Assembly (NCBI GenBank): GCA_017627115.1
Contig: JAGAHK010000340.1
Coordinates: 1 to 5,052 of the forward strand
Source: Bacillota bacterium
GTDB taxonomy: Bacteria > Bacillota > Clostridia > Lachnospirales > CAG-274
Direction: 5' to 3'
DNA: 5,052 nucleotides
The position numbers were made by a program, and so were the translations under genes. A model generated the notes under the pieces. That model saw only the letters and a list, made by a program, of their open reading frames with translations, ran no database searches and had not been told where the DNA came from. Shown piece by piece: positions 1 through 5,052 of this stretch; position 1 is the stretch's first letter; each line of letters opens with the position of its first letter.

Positions 1-1
1 A

Positions 2-961
2 ATAAAAGCGATAAATTCTCACGCAAGTTTGGCAAGGGTAATAAACTACATCACGAAAAACGAAAAGACCGACAAAAGTTTGATAGGCGGTTACAACTGT
101 CGGGGTACTCACGCACTTTTTGAAATGAAAGCGACCAAAAAGATGTGGCGGAAGAACGGCGGCAGGCAGTACAAGCACTTTGTACAAAGTTTTTCGCCCA
201 CGGAAAATATAACGCTTGAACAGGCACACGAAATAGCCGCCGAACTTGCGGCAGCTTGGGAAAAGCTGAACGGCTACGAGGTTTGTTTTGCCACGCACAA
301 AGACCGACATCACATACACACGCACTTTGTTGTTAATTCCGTCAGTTTTGTAAACGGCAAAAAATTCACTTATTCAAAGCGTGATTTACAGAATTTCAAG
401 GATATATCCGACCGCATTTTGCAAAGCAGAGGTTTGACGATCTGTCAGCCGACAAAAGATGTAACAAGCTATAACCGCTACACTTACGAGCAGATATGCA
501 AGGGCGAAAGTTGGTTAGCCGACATTGCCGTTGCTGTTTTGACCGCAAAGCAGACCGCCGCAAGCAAAGCGGAGTTTATAAAACTTTTGGCACAGCAAAA
601 CATAAAAGTTACTTGGGAAGATAGCCGAAAATACATCACTTTCACAAATGCAGACGGAAAAAAGGTCAGAAACAAGAAATTGACAGAGATATTCAAAGAA
701 GATTTTACAAAGGAGGCGTTATTAAATGACTTTGGAAGAAATGGCACAGCGGCAGCCATCGACGAGATCGAGCGAGTACTCGGAAGTAGAGAGATTGACG
801 AACTTATTGACGAGATTGAACGAGGAGAACAAGAGAAACAAGGAGAAAGTGGCGGCAGCGGAGCAATCGGAGCAGACGATTTTGAGCCTGAACAGGAAGA
901 TACAGACCTTGACGAAGAGGAAGAACGACCTCGAAGAAGAACTTACAGCTACGAAAGATAA
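2..961 (+). CDS. MobA/VirD2-type relaxase, 5' end cut by window edge
   Basis: This is probably a conjugative relaxase, which nicks one strand at oriT and stays covalently bound to it through a tyrosine. The frame is open to the first bases of the window and reads IKAINSHASLARVINYITK, a typical relaxase N-terminus, so the TTG at 29 is an internal Leu codon and the true start lies just upstream. The candidate catalytic Tyr is in INYITK (codon 47-49). The metal-binding motif HxDxxHxHxH appears as HKDRHHIHTHF (from nt 296), followed by VVNSV, as in the MobA/Mob family PF03432. About 319 residues are visible, which is short because many relatives carry a longer C-terminal helical region. The tail from about nt 850 is low-complexity and acidic, then Arg-rich (DEEEERPRRR). 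Its last 236 bases overlap the next gene in another frame. The family call is firm; the subfamily and transferred element are not identified. Confidence 0.93.
   Translation: MKAINSHASLARVINYITKNEKTDKSLIGGYNCRGTHALFEMKATKKMWRKNGGRQYKHFVQSFSPTENITLEQAHEIAAELAAAWEKLNGYEVCFATHKDRHHIHTHFVVNSVSFVNGKKFTYSKRDLQNFKDISDRILQSRGLTICQPTKDVTSYNRYTYEQICKGESWLADIAVAVLTAKQTAASKAEFIKLLAQQNIKVTWEDSRKYITFTNADGKKVRNKKLTEIFKEDFTKEALLNDFGRNGTAAAIDEIERVLGSREIDELIDEIERGEQEKQGESGGSGAIGADDFEPEQEDTDLDEEEERPRRRTYSYER
709..716 (+). promoter_or_regulatory. Ribosome binding site inside the relaxase gene
   Basis: AAAGGAGG ends 9 bases before the ATG at 726. It is a near-perfect Shine-Dalgarno sequence embedded in relaxase codons (FTKEALL). 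It fixes the start of the downstream membrane-protein gene and argues for independent initiation rather than a frameshifted relaxase fusion. Confidence 0.85.
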
Positions 962-1580
962 GCTGCAAACGGCATTGACCGAGCAGAAAGTTGTCTATAA
1001 GGAGCGTACTTCCTTTGAATGTTTTTTATGCAAGAAAGACGGTTATCTTACCGAGATACGAAAACTTGAAAAAGCAAATTATCAGCTTAACAACAGCTAT
1101 TCCGCCGCTTCGGACAGCCTTTACAATGCAAGAGCCTTTATTATCATTTTATTTTTGTCGGCAATAGCGACAAGTATTATTGTTTTAAACGATATTTGCC
1201 GCTGTCTGCTGTACTTTTACTATGCCCTTCATTACATCGGCAACGCGGTGGTTTGGTTTTGCGGTCTGTTCTATGACTTGGCACAGTATATACAAGACGA
1301 AACAGCCGCTGTTATTGTCGGTTGGGTCTTGTTTTGCGTTATGATAATTATTTGTGCGGTCCTGCTTTTCTTTCTGCTTGCATTTTTGTATGCGTGGCTT
1401 GAAGAAACGGCAAAAAAGTATTGGTCTTGGAAAGAAACCGCCTTTGTTGCGATAGCCGCAGCCTTGCCGATATTCAAGCCGCATTGGTTTGCAATGATAG
1501 AACTCAATACCGTTGTTGCCTTTGTGATAATATATTTGATAATAGTTGTTATACGATTGATCGTGAAAGCGAGGGAATAA
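726..1580 (+). CDS. Coiled-coil membrane protein of the mobilization operon (possibly DUF6040)
   Basis: A 284-residue protein with two parts. Residues about 18-125 are charged and heptad-like (for example LNEENKRNKEKVAAAEQ, KRKNDLEEELTATKDKL) and look like a long coiled coil, interrupted by a CxxC at 99-102 (CFLC). Residues about 137-280 hold several hydrophobic segments: roughly 137-155, 194-224 and 258-280 are strong, with weaker ones near 160-183 and 236-250. There is no signal peptide, so the coiled coil is probably cytoplasmic. The start is set by AAAGGAGG nine bases upstream. The first 236 bases lie within the relaxase gene in the +1 frame. From memory it resembles DUF6040 proteins found beside relaxases in Firmicutes elements, but that name is tentative. 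A role in placing the relaxase or transfer complex at the membrane is inference from position. The function is unknown. Confidence 0.85.
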   Translation: MTLEEMAQRQPSTRSSEYSEVERLTNLLTRLNEENKRNKEKVAAAEQSEQTILSLNRKIQTLTKRKNDLEEELTATKDKLQTALTEQKVVYKERTSFECFLCKKDGYLTEIRKLEKANYQLNNSYSAASDSLYNARAFIIILFLSAIATSIIVLNDICRCLLYFYYALHYIGNAVVWFCGLFYDLAQYIQDETAAVIVGWVLFCVMIIICAVLLFFLLAFLYAWLEETAKKYWSWKETAFVAIAAALPIFKPHWFAMIELNTVVAFVIIYLIIVVIRLIVKARE

Positions 1581-1586
1581 AAAAAT

Positions 1587-1736
1587 ATGAATGAAAACTA
1601 CACAACAGTAAAAATCGGCAAAATGACCTACAAAGTTATGCTGCACTTCAACGAACAGGCGAAAGAAAATTTTGAAGATAAGGTTTTGAGAATGGCAAAG
1701 ACCGATGCCGAGAAAATATCATCACAGACAGCATAA
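1587..1736 (+). CDS. tnpW: Small TnpW-like transposon-encoded protein
   Basis: A 49-residue ORF starting ATG six bases after the membrane-protein stop, with GAGGG at 1571-1575 as a moderate ribosome binding site overlapping the end of the previous gene. The core VKIGKMTYKVMLHFNEQAKE followed by NFEDKVLRMAK matches the pattern I know from TnpW of Tn4451-type elements (KIGxTTYxVxVHFSExSKExxxDKIxRLI). TnpW proteins are usually slightly longer, and this one ends early with AEKISSQTA. The function of TnpW is not established. Tight spacing places it in the relaxase operon. A typical neighbour, the large serine recombinase TnpX, is not in this window. The family call rests on recalled motif similarity. 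Confidence 0.75.
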   Translation: MNENYTTVKIGKMTYKVMLHFNEQAKENFEDKVLRMAKTDAEKISSQTA

Positions 1737-1854
1737 AATTTGCGGATATTTAAGCCTTGTATTTTACCCATATAAATGTTTGTCGGGATAGGTGCAGGGC
1801 TTTTTATCCCAAGGTTTTGGGGGAATTTTACATCAAAAAGGAGAATTGAACATT
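1737..1854 (+). other. Intergenic leader with two competing potential hairpins
   Basis: This 118-base gap sits inside an otherwise tightly packed operon. GGGATA (1785-1790) can pair with TATCCC (1805-1810) across a 14-base loop. CCCAA (1808-1812) can pair with TTGGG (1817-1821) across the tetraloop GGTT. Both stems use the CCC at 1808-1810, so they exclude each other. Neither is followed by a convincing T-run, so this does not look like a plain terminator. No good -35/-10 pair was found: the TATAAA at 1771 lacks a -35 at usable spacing. An RNA switch or translational leader for the next gene is possible but unproven. Confidence 0.35.
1838..1843 (+). promoter_or_regulatory. Ribosome binding site for the 93-residue ORF
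   Basis: AAGGAG, 11 bases before the ATG at 1855. It supports that start over the GTG at 1792 in the same frame, which lies inside the hairpin region and has no Shine-Dalgarno sequence. Confidence 0.75.
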
Positions 1855-2136
1855 ATGACATTATCAAAATTTGAACAGGAAACAATAATCACATTTAACG
1901 CAGAAGAAAAAACAGCCGAGATATACACTGCCGACCCCGTACAGATACGGCGGTTGGATAGCTTGTGTACCGAGTTTCCCGATACATACAAGCTGAAAAA
2001 GCAAAGCGAAATCTCAAAAAACTATATCGTTCCCAAAGAATACATCACTTTCCGCAAGCCGAGAGTTATCTCCGAACAGCAACGGGAAAGGTTTATTGAA
2101 AATCTTAAAAAGGCAAGAGGCGAAAGACAGGCATAG
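1855..2136 (+). CDS. Conserved small hypothetical protein of clostridial mobile elements
   Basis: A 93-residue soluble protein with no signal peptide or membrane segment. It opens MTLSKFEQETIITFNAEEKTA, continues with YTADPVQIRRLDSL, and ends with YIVPKEYITFRKPR and a basic helix (SEQQRERFIENLKKARGERQA). I recall similar proteins near conjugative modules in Clostridiales; they have no assigned function that I can name. The beta-strand-rich first half (IITFNAEEKTAEIYT) followed by basic residues could suit nucleic-acid or protein binding, but no known DNA-binding motif is evident. The ATG at 1855 is chosen because AAGGAG precedes it; the frame stays open to a GTG at 1792 without a ribosome binding site. 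It is the last plus-strand gene and is separated from the convergent dockerin gene by only 38 bases. Confidence 0.8.
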   Translation: MTLSKFEQETIITFNAEEKTAEIYTADPVQIRRLDSLCTEFPDTYKLKKQSEISKNYIVPKEYITFRKPRVISEQQRERFIENLKKARGERQA

Positions 2137-2174
2137 AAAAAGGGCAAAGCGTTTATTTGCCTTGCCCCTTGGTT
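2137..2174 (-). terminator. Intrinsic terminator between convergent genes
   Basis: Read on the minus strand, GGCAAA (2161-2156), loop TAAACGC and TTTGCC (2148-2143) form a 6-bp stem followed by CTTTTT. That fits an intrinsic terminator for the dockerin gene, whose stop codon is at 2175-2177. An alternative, longer stem pairs AAGGGCAA (2140-2147) with TTGCCCCTT (2162-2170) with one bulged C. Read on the plus strand the same hairpin is followed only by a weak, distant T-run (GGTTTT), so it probably works less well for the mobilization operon. Confidence 0.6.
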
Positions 2175-4643
2175 TTATGCCTTATCGGCTATTTTCATTA
2201 TTGCTATAACATCACGCATATCTTTATATCCGTCATAATTTACATCCGCAATTTCAAGCTGTGTGGTGCTGAATGTTTCGGTACCGCTTAAATACTTTAA
2301 ATAAAGTGCGGCATCGGCTTGGTCGATGGTGCCGTTCAGATCCATATCGCCCGGTTTATAGACAACTGTCAGTATAGCGGTGTCGGTAAAAGCCTGACCG
2401 CCTTTGTTATAATCTATTCCCACCGCATAAATTTCGAGAGTATTCCCCGCCTGAAGCATTGTTTTATACGGTTCGTACTTAGGATTCAATATAAGCCAGT
2501 TTTCGTAATCGCCGTTAGTCCATGTTGTTTTCGTGCCGCTTGGCGTGGTATATATTACTGTATAAGTTACAGCCTCCTGCGGATTGAGATCATCAAATCC
2601 GATAGTGACATCATCACCATAGTAAACGGTTCTTCTTATCACATTATCGCCGTTTCCAAGGTCAATAGAACCCGATACATTAAGTATCGCATCCGAACTG
2701 CTCATTATCTCATCATCATTCATATCATGATAGCAGAACACCTCAATAACAGCACCGTCCATCGCCACATCTATATCGGTAAGAACAAGGGTGTATTCGT
2801 TTGGATAATAAGCATGGAACAATCCCTGCATCTCCAAATATCCAATATCCCGTCTGTTTACGGTCCACTCATATCTTTCGGCAAACTTTGCATCTACGGT
2901 AAATGTTGCCGTACCGCCCTTTAAAACGCTTACATCTTCAAGGCCTTTTTCTATCTCCACCATATCGGAACTTGTAAGCTCTATATTCACAGGTTTTGAG
3001 GTGATGGCAGCACCGCCGCTTGTCACCTTACACCACACGCAGGTTTTGTAGTATGCAGAGTCTACGGTAAGCTCAAGAACGGGTTTATGTACATCACTGT
3101 CATCCACACCGAAACTTGAACCCCAGTCCAGCTGCTGTCCGTCACTTTGCTTTGCTATACACCATTCGTATTTAGCACCAATGTTTGCACCGGCATATAA
3201 TGATATTTTTTCGCCGCTGTTCGCTGTCACCGTACCCTCGGTTTGAGAATCTATGCGTAACAATGACACTCTTGCAGTATCGCTTGTGATCGTATTGCCT
3301 GCGCTGTCTTTTGCCGTGCAGATAAGTTCATAATAGTCCACATTGGTGCCTGTTACCTGTACTGTGATCGTTTTATCGTCAGCCGTGCTTTTAAGCTCTA
3401 ACCCCTGAACTTTAGCCTGTGCCCAGGTTTTCCTTTCGCCTTTTATTACAACTTCCCACGAATATGATACGGCAGCCTGTGCCGAAGCAGTGATATTTAT
3501 ATCTTTATTAAGGTCATTTTCGGTTATTACCTTGCTTTGCGGCTGCTGTGTGAACATCAGAACATCGCTGAAGGTATAGATACACTTCGCCGCGTTGGAA
3601 AGTACCATTTGTTCCCCCGAGGTTCCGTATGATTTTCCGTAGGCAGTGATCCACACTTCATATTCTCCGGTAAGCGGCAATTTTTTCTTTTCAAGCACAG
3701 ATTCTATTTCAAAAGTTGTATAATTGCTTGTATCGGTACTTGTGACATCAAGCCAGTCGGAATAAGCGATAACGCTGTCGGAGTATACATAAATACTGTA
3801 TGCTGATGCACCCGGATAATTGGGGATGAACATACAGCCTAATTCATTATTCTGTCTTATTTCGCCTATATCGCCGTAGTATTCCACCCAGCCCTGCACT
3901 TCGTTTGTCTTACAAACGGCGGAAGGAACGTAAGCATAACCGTCTATGGAATGGAAATCGCTTTTTACCGTAAAATAATAGCTTTGATCGCTGTCAAATA
4001 AAGCCCACTTGCTATAATCAATGGAAACGGTGCTCTCGCCCTTGAATTTTCTGGCGTAAATATCGCTATAAGATACAATTTCGTCTTTTCCGTCCTTGTT
4101 TACGCTGTGAACGCTTATATGATAGCATATATTATCGGAATTATCTTCGTTGTATTTGTAATATTCATCCTTGTCAAGAACATTGTCAAAAGACAGTATG
4201 CCGTCATTTGATATGTTGACATTTGTCGGTTTGGGAAGGTCGGATATGTCCGAAACATAATTATATGTCAGACCTTCCGTTTCATGAATAACGGGGCTGC
4301 CGCCGCCGTCTGTTATCTCAAAGCATATTTTGTAAGTGCCGCTCGGTTTTGCGTTAGAATGGAGATAATTTTTAATATCAAAAGTCGTTTGAGTAGTATC
4401 CATAATGTCTGCCGCAACATTTTGGTAATTAAAAGATTCTCCGTCGGGTACGATATAGATGAGAGTAGCACGATAGCTGCCTGTATATTTATCCCAACGA
4501 AGTATACCGTCCTCGGAGATGCTTACATTCCACGGGGTAAAATCCGCAAATACCCTGACCGCATTGATGCCAAGCAGCATTATAACAGCAAAAAGCAGTA
4601 CTGCCGTCCTTATGCCCATCCTTGTTTTTGTTGTTTTGCTCAT
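2175..4643 (-). CDS. Secreted multi-domain Ig-like protein with C-terminal type I dockerin
   Basis: An 822-residue exported protein. Residues 1-33 are a signal peptide: basic start (MSKTTKTRMGIR), hydrophobic core (AVLLFAVIMLLGI) and probable cleavage VFA|DF. Residues about 35-130 and 137-245 are fibronectin-III-like repeats (both begin with NVxIS, then DGIL). Residues about 250-360 are a further beta-rich region. Three Ig-like domains span about 362-463, 464-557 and 562-657. Residues 668-762 are another beta domain, and 765-822 a type I dockerin with two calcium loops: DMDLNGTIDQAD (766-777) and DVNYDGYKDMRD (800-811). Dockerins bind cohesins on scaffoldin or cell-surface proteins. No glycosidase, esterase, protease or carbohydrate-binding signature is recognised, so a structural or adhesive role is likelier than catalysis. 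The ATG at 4643 is chosen because AAAGGAGG lies 7 bases upstream; the more upstream ATG at 4706 would fall upstream of the -10 element. The gene has its own promoter and is convergent with the mobilization genes. Confidence 0.9.
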   Translation of the reverse strand: MSKTTKTRMGIRTAVLLFAVIMLLGINAVRVFADFTPWNVSISEDGILRWDKYTGSYRATLIYIVPDGESFNYQNVAADIMDTTQTTFDIKNYLHSNAKPSGTYKICFEITDGGGSPVIHETEGLTYNYVSDISDLPKPTNVNISNDGILSFDNVLDKDEYYKYNEDNSDNICYHISVHSVNKDGKDEIVSYSDIYARKFKGESTVSIDYSKWALFDSDQSYYFTVKSDFHSIDGYAYVPSAVCKTNEVQGWVEYYGDIGEIRQNNELGCMFIPNYPGASAYSIYVYSDSVIAYSDWLDVTSTDTSNYTTFEIESVLEKKKLPLTGEYEVWITAYGKSYGTSGEQMVLSNAAKCIYTFSDVLMFTQQPQSKVITENDLNKDINITASAQAAVSYSWEVVIKGERKTWAQAKVQGLELKSTADDKTITVQVTGTNVDYYELICTAKDSAGNTITSDTARVSLLRIDSQTEGTVTANSGEKISLYAGANIGAKYEWCIAKQSDGQQLDWGSSFGVDDSDVHKPVLELTVDSAYYKTCVWCKVTSGGAAITSKPVNIELTSSDMVEIEKGLEDVSVLKGGTATFTVDAKFAERYEWTVNRRDIGYLEMQGLFHAYYPNEYTLVLTDIDVAMDGAVIEVFCYHDMNDDEIMSSSDAILNVSGSIDLGNGDNVIRRTVYYGDDVTIGFDDLNPQEAVTYTVIYTTPSGTKTTWTNGDYENWLILNPKYEPYKTMLQAGNTLEIYAVGIDYNKGGQAFTDTAILTVVYKPGDMDLNGTIDQADAALYLKYLSGTETFSTTQLEIADVNYDGYKDMRDVIAIMKIADKA
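2178..2351 (-). other. Type I dockerin domain (residues 765-822)
   Basis: Two F-hand calcium loops of the form DxDxNGxxxxxD and DxNxDGxxxxxD, separated by 22 residues that include the helix ALYLKYL. The ligand positions 1, 3, 5 and 12 are all filled: D766, D768, N770, D777 and D800, N802, D804, D811. Loop positions 10-11, which govern cohesin recognition in studied dockerins, are Q-A in the first repeat and M-R in the second. They therefore differ between repeats and are not the Ser-Thr pair of C. thermocellum type I dockerins. Confidence 0.9.
4545..4643 (-). other. Sec signal peptide of the dockerin protein
   Basis: Residues 1-33 have five Lys/Arg in the first twelve positions, a hydrophobic stretch over residues 13-26, and V-F-A before the predicted cleavage (mature N-terminus DFTPWN). 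There is no lipobox cysteine and no LPxTG anchor at the far end, which fits attachment through the dockerin or free release. Confidence 0.85.
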
Positions 4644-4650
4644 TTTTAAG

Positions 4651-4658
4651 CCTCCTTT
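4651..4658 (-). promoter_or_regulatory. Ribosome binding site of the dockerin gene
   Basis: AAAGGAGG on the minus strand, 7 bases before the ATG at 4643. It decides the start codon against the upstream in-frame ATG at 4706. Confidence 0.9.
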
Positions 4659-4696
4659 ATTTTGCATATTAATTCTAAAACACTTCTCATAAAAAC

Positions 4697-4725
4697 ATAG
4701 TACCACAAATCACCGAAACATTCAA
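4697..4725 (-). promoter_or_regulatory. Sigma-A-type promoter of the dockerin gene
   Basis: On the minus strand: -35 TTGAAT (4725-4720), a 17-base spacer ending in TGG (an extended -10 TGn), and -10 TACTAT (4702-4697). Transcription would begin near 4690, leaving a 5' leader of about 45-50 bases. A second AT-rich element, TATAAT at 4749-4744, has TTGGCG upstream but at 19 bases, so it is a weaker candidate. I see no clear operator or riboswitch. Confidence 0.7.
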
Positions 4726-4782
4726 CATAATAAATGTAAAAAAATTATAAACGTAAAATGTGAAAAATCGCCAAATACAGTA

Positions 4783-5052
4783 TTATTCTTCTATTCCGAC
4801 TTTGTCTGCAAGGTTTATCATTTCCGCCTGTTTTCTTTCTGCATATTTCATAGTCATATAAGCACCGCCCGAATTATTTTCCACCCAAAACACCACCAAA
4901 TCGCTTTTGTCAACTATCCACCTGTTGCGTACTTGTATAGCCTGTTTTGGGTGTGCTTTGGCACTTTCGGGGCATATAATAACATAATCGTAGTATTTTT
5001 CAAAATCTTCCGCATTTTTGGTGAATTCAGCCTTTTCATACGGCATTACCCA
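4783..5052 (-). CDS. Probable SLOG-family (DUF1273-like) nucleotide-binding protein, 5' end cut
   Basis: The last 89 residues are visible. The frame continues through the right edge (WV before MPYEK), so the ATG at 5046 is probably internal. Key stretches are YDYVIICPESAKAHP, RNRWIVDKSDLVVFWV and NSGGAYMTMKYAERK, followed by MINLAD. This Rossmann-like ending, with R-N-x-x-hydrophobic-V-D/x-S-D, a hydrophobic strand and then GGA-xx-T-xx-YA, resembles SLOG/DUF1273 proteins (YpsA relatives), which are thought to bind nucleotides or nucleotide-derived ligands. The usual length is about 150-190 residues, so roughly half is missing. The gene lies 139 bases upstream of the dockerin gene on the same strand, but that gene has its own promoter, so co-transcription is uncertain. 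No convincing terminator follows. The substrate and role are unknown. Confidence 0.65.
   Translation of the reverse strand, partial: WVMPYEKAEFTKNAEDFEKYYDYVIICPESAKAHPKQAIQVRNRWIVDKSDLVVFWVENNSGGAYMTMKYAERKQAEMINLADKVGIEE

Noticed and set aside
29..31. TTG as the start codon of the relaxase
   Set aside because: The frame is open further upstream and encodes INSHAS before it, a typical relaxase N-terminus. There is no ribosome binding site before the TTG, so it is an internal Leu.
484..759. 91-codon minus-strand ORF opposite the relaxase
   Set aside because: It is antisense to conserved relaxase codons and has no ribosome binding site.
726..961. Programmed frameshift fusing relaxase and membrane protein
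   Set aside because: The downstream frame has its own strong ribosome binding site and ATG, and I see no slippery sequence near the junction.
1185..1646. 153-codon minus-strand ORF opposite the membrane-protein gene, and a second one at 1271-1507
   Set aside because: Both are shadows of the hydrophobic codons of the plus-strand gene, with unnatural composition and no initiation signals.
1771..1776. TATAAA as a -10 element for the 93-residue gene
   Set aside because: The nearest -35-like sequences (TTGTAT, TTGCGG) are 7 to 25 bases away, outside usable spacing.
1792..1854. 21-residue N-terminal extension of the 93-residue ORF from GTG
   Set aside because: It lies within the hairpin region without a ribosome binding site, while AAGGAG correctly precedes the ATG at 1855.
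2319..2924. 201-codon plus-strand ORF inside the dockerin gene
   Set aside because: It is antisense to a clearly coding region with dockerin and Ig-like motifs, has no ribosome binding site and its product resembles no protein family.
4284..4649. 121-codon plus-strand ORF over the 5' part of the dockerin gene
   Set aside because: It covers the complement of the signal peptide and first domain, is Cys-rich in the way antisense ORFs often are, and lacks a start signal.
4644..4706. N-terminal extension of the dockerin protein from the ATG at 4706
   Set aside because: It would place residues before the signal peptide, lacks a ribosome binding site, and starts upstream of the -10 element at 4702-4697. 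The ATG at 4643 has a strong AAAGGAGG.

Overview
The window looks like accessory DNA from an anaerobic gut or rumen Firmicute, most likely a Ruminococcaceae/Oscillospiraceae relative. Three things point there: strong AAAGGAGG-type ribosome binding sites, a mobilization module of the kind carried by clostridial integrative elements, and a secreted protein ending in a type I dockerin, a domain typical of cellulosome-type and related Ruminococcus or Clostridium systems. No RNA gene, CRISPR array, integrase or insertion sequence is visible.

The left part (1-2136, plus strand) is a mobilization operon. It opens with a MobA/VirD2-type relaxase that is cut by the window edge. A coiled-coil membrane protein follows; its start codon and ribosome binding site lie inside the relaxase gene, so about 236 bases are read in two frames. 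Six bases later comes a 49-residue gene that resembles TnpW, the small protein of Tn4451-type elements. After a 118-base gap with potential RNA hairpins there is a 93-residue protein of unknown function. The relaxase would nick the transfer origin; the roles of the other three are unknown, and their link to transfer rests on position.

The right part (2175-5052, minus strand) converges on that operon. A short hairpin with a T-run on the minus-strand side separates the two. The large gene encodes an 822-residue exported protein: signal peptide, two or three fibronectin-like beta-sandwich regions, three evenly spaced Ig-like domains, another beta-rich domain and a C-terminal dockerin. It has its own promoter (extended -10, 17-base spacer). 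Upstream of it, and cut by the right edge, is the C-terminal half of a probable SLOG-family nucleotide-binding protein.

The most interesting points are the long dual-coding overlap between the relaxase and the membrane-protein gene, and a dockerin protein with no recognisable catalytic domain sitting tail-to-tail with a mobilization module. Nothing here proves a new defence or regulatory system.
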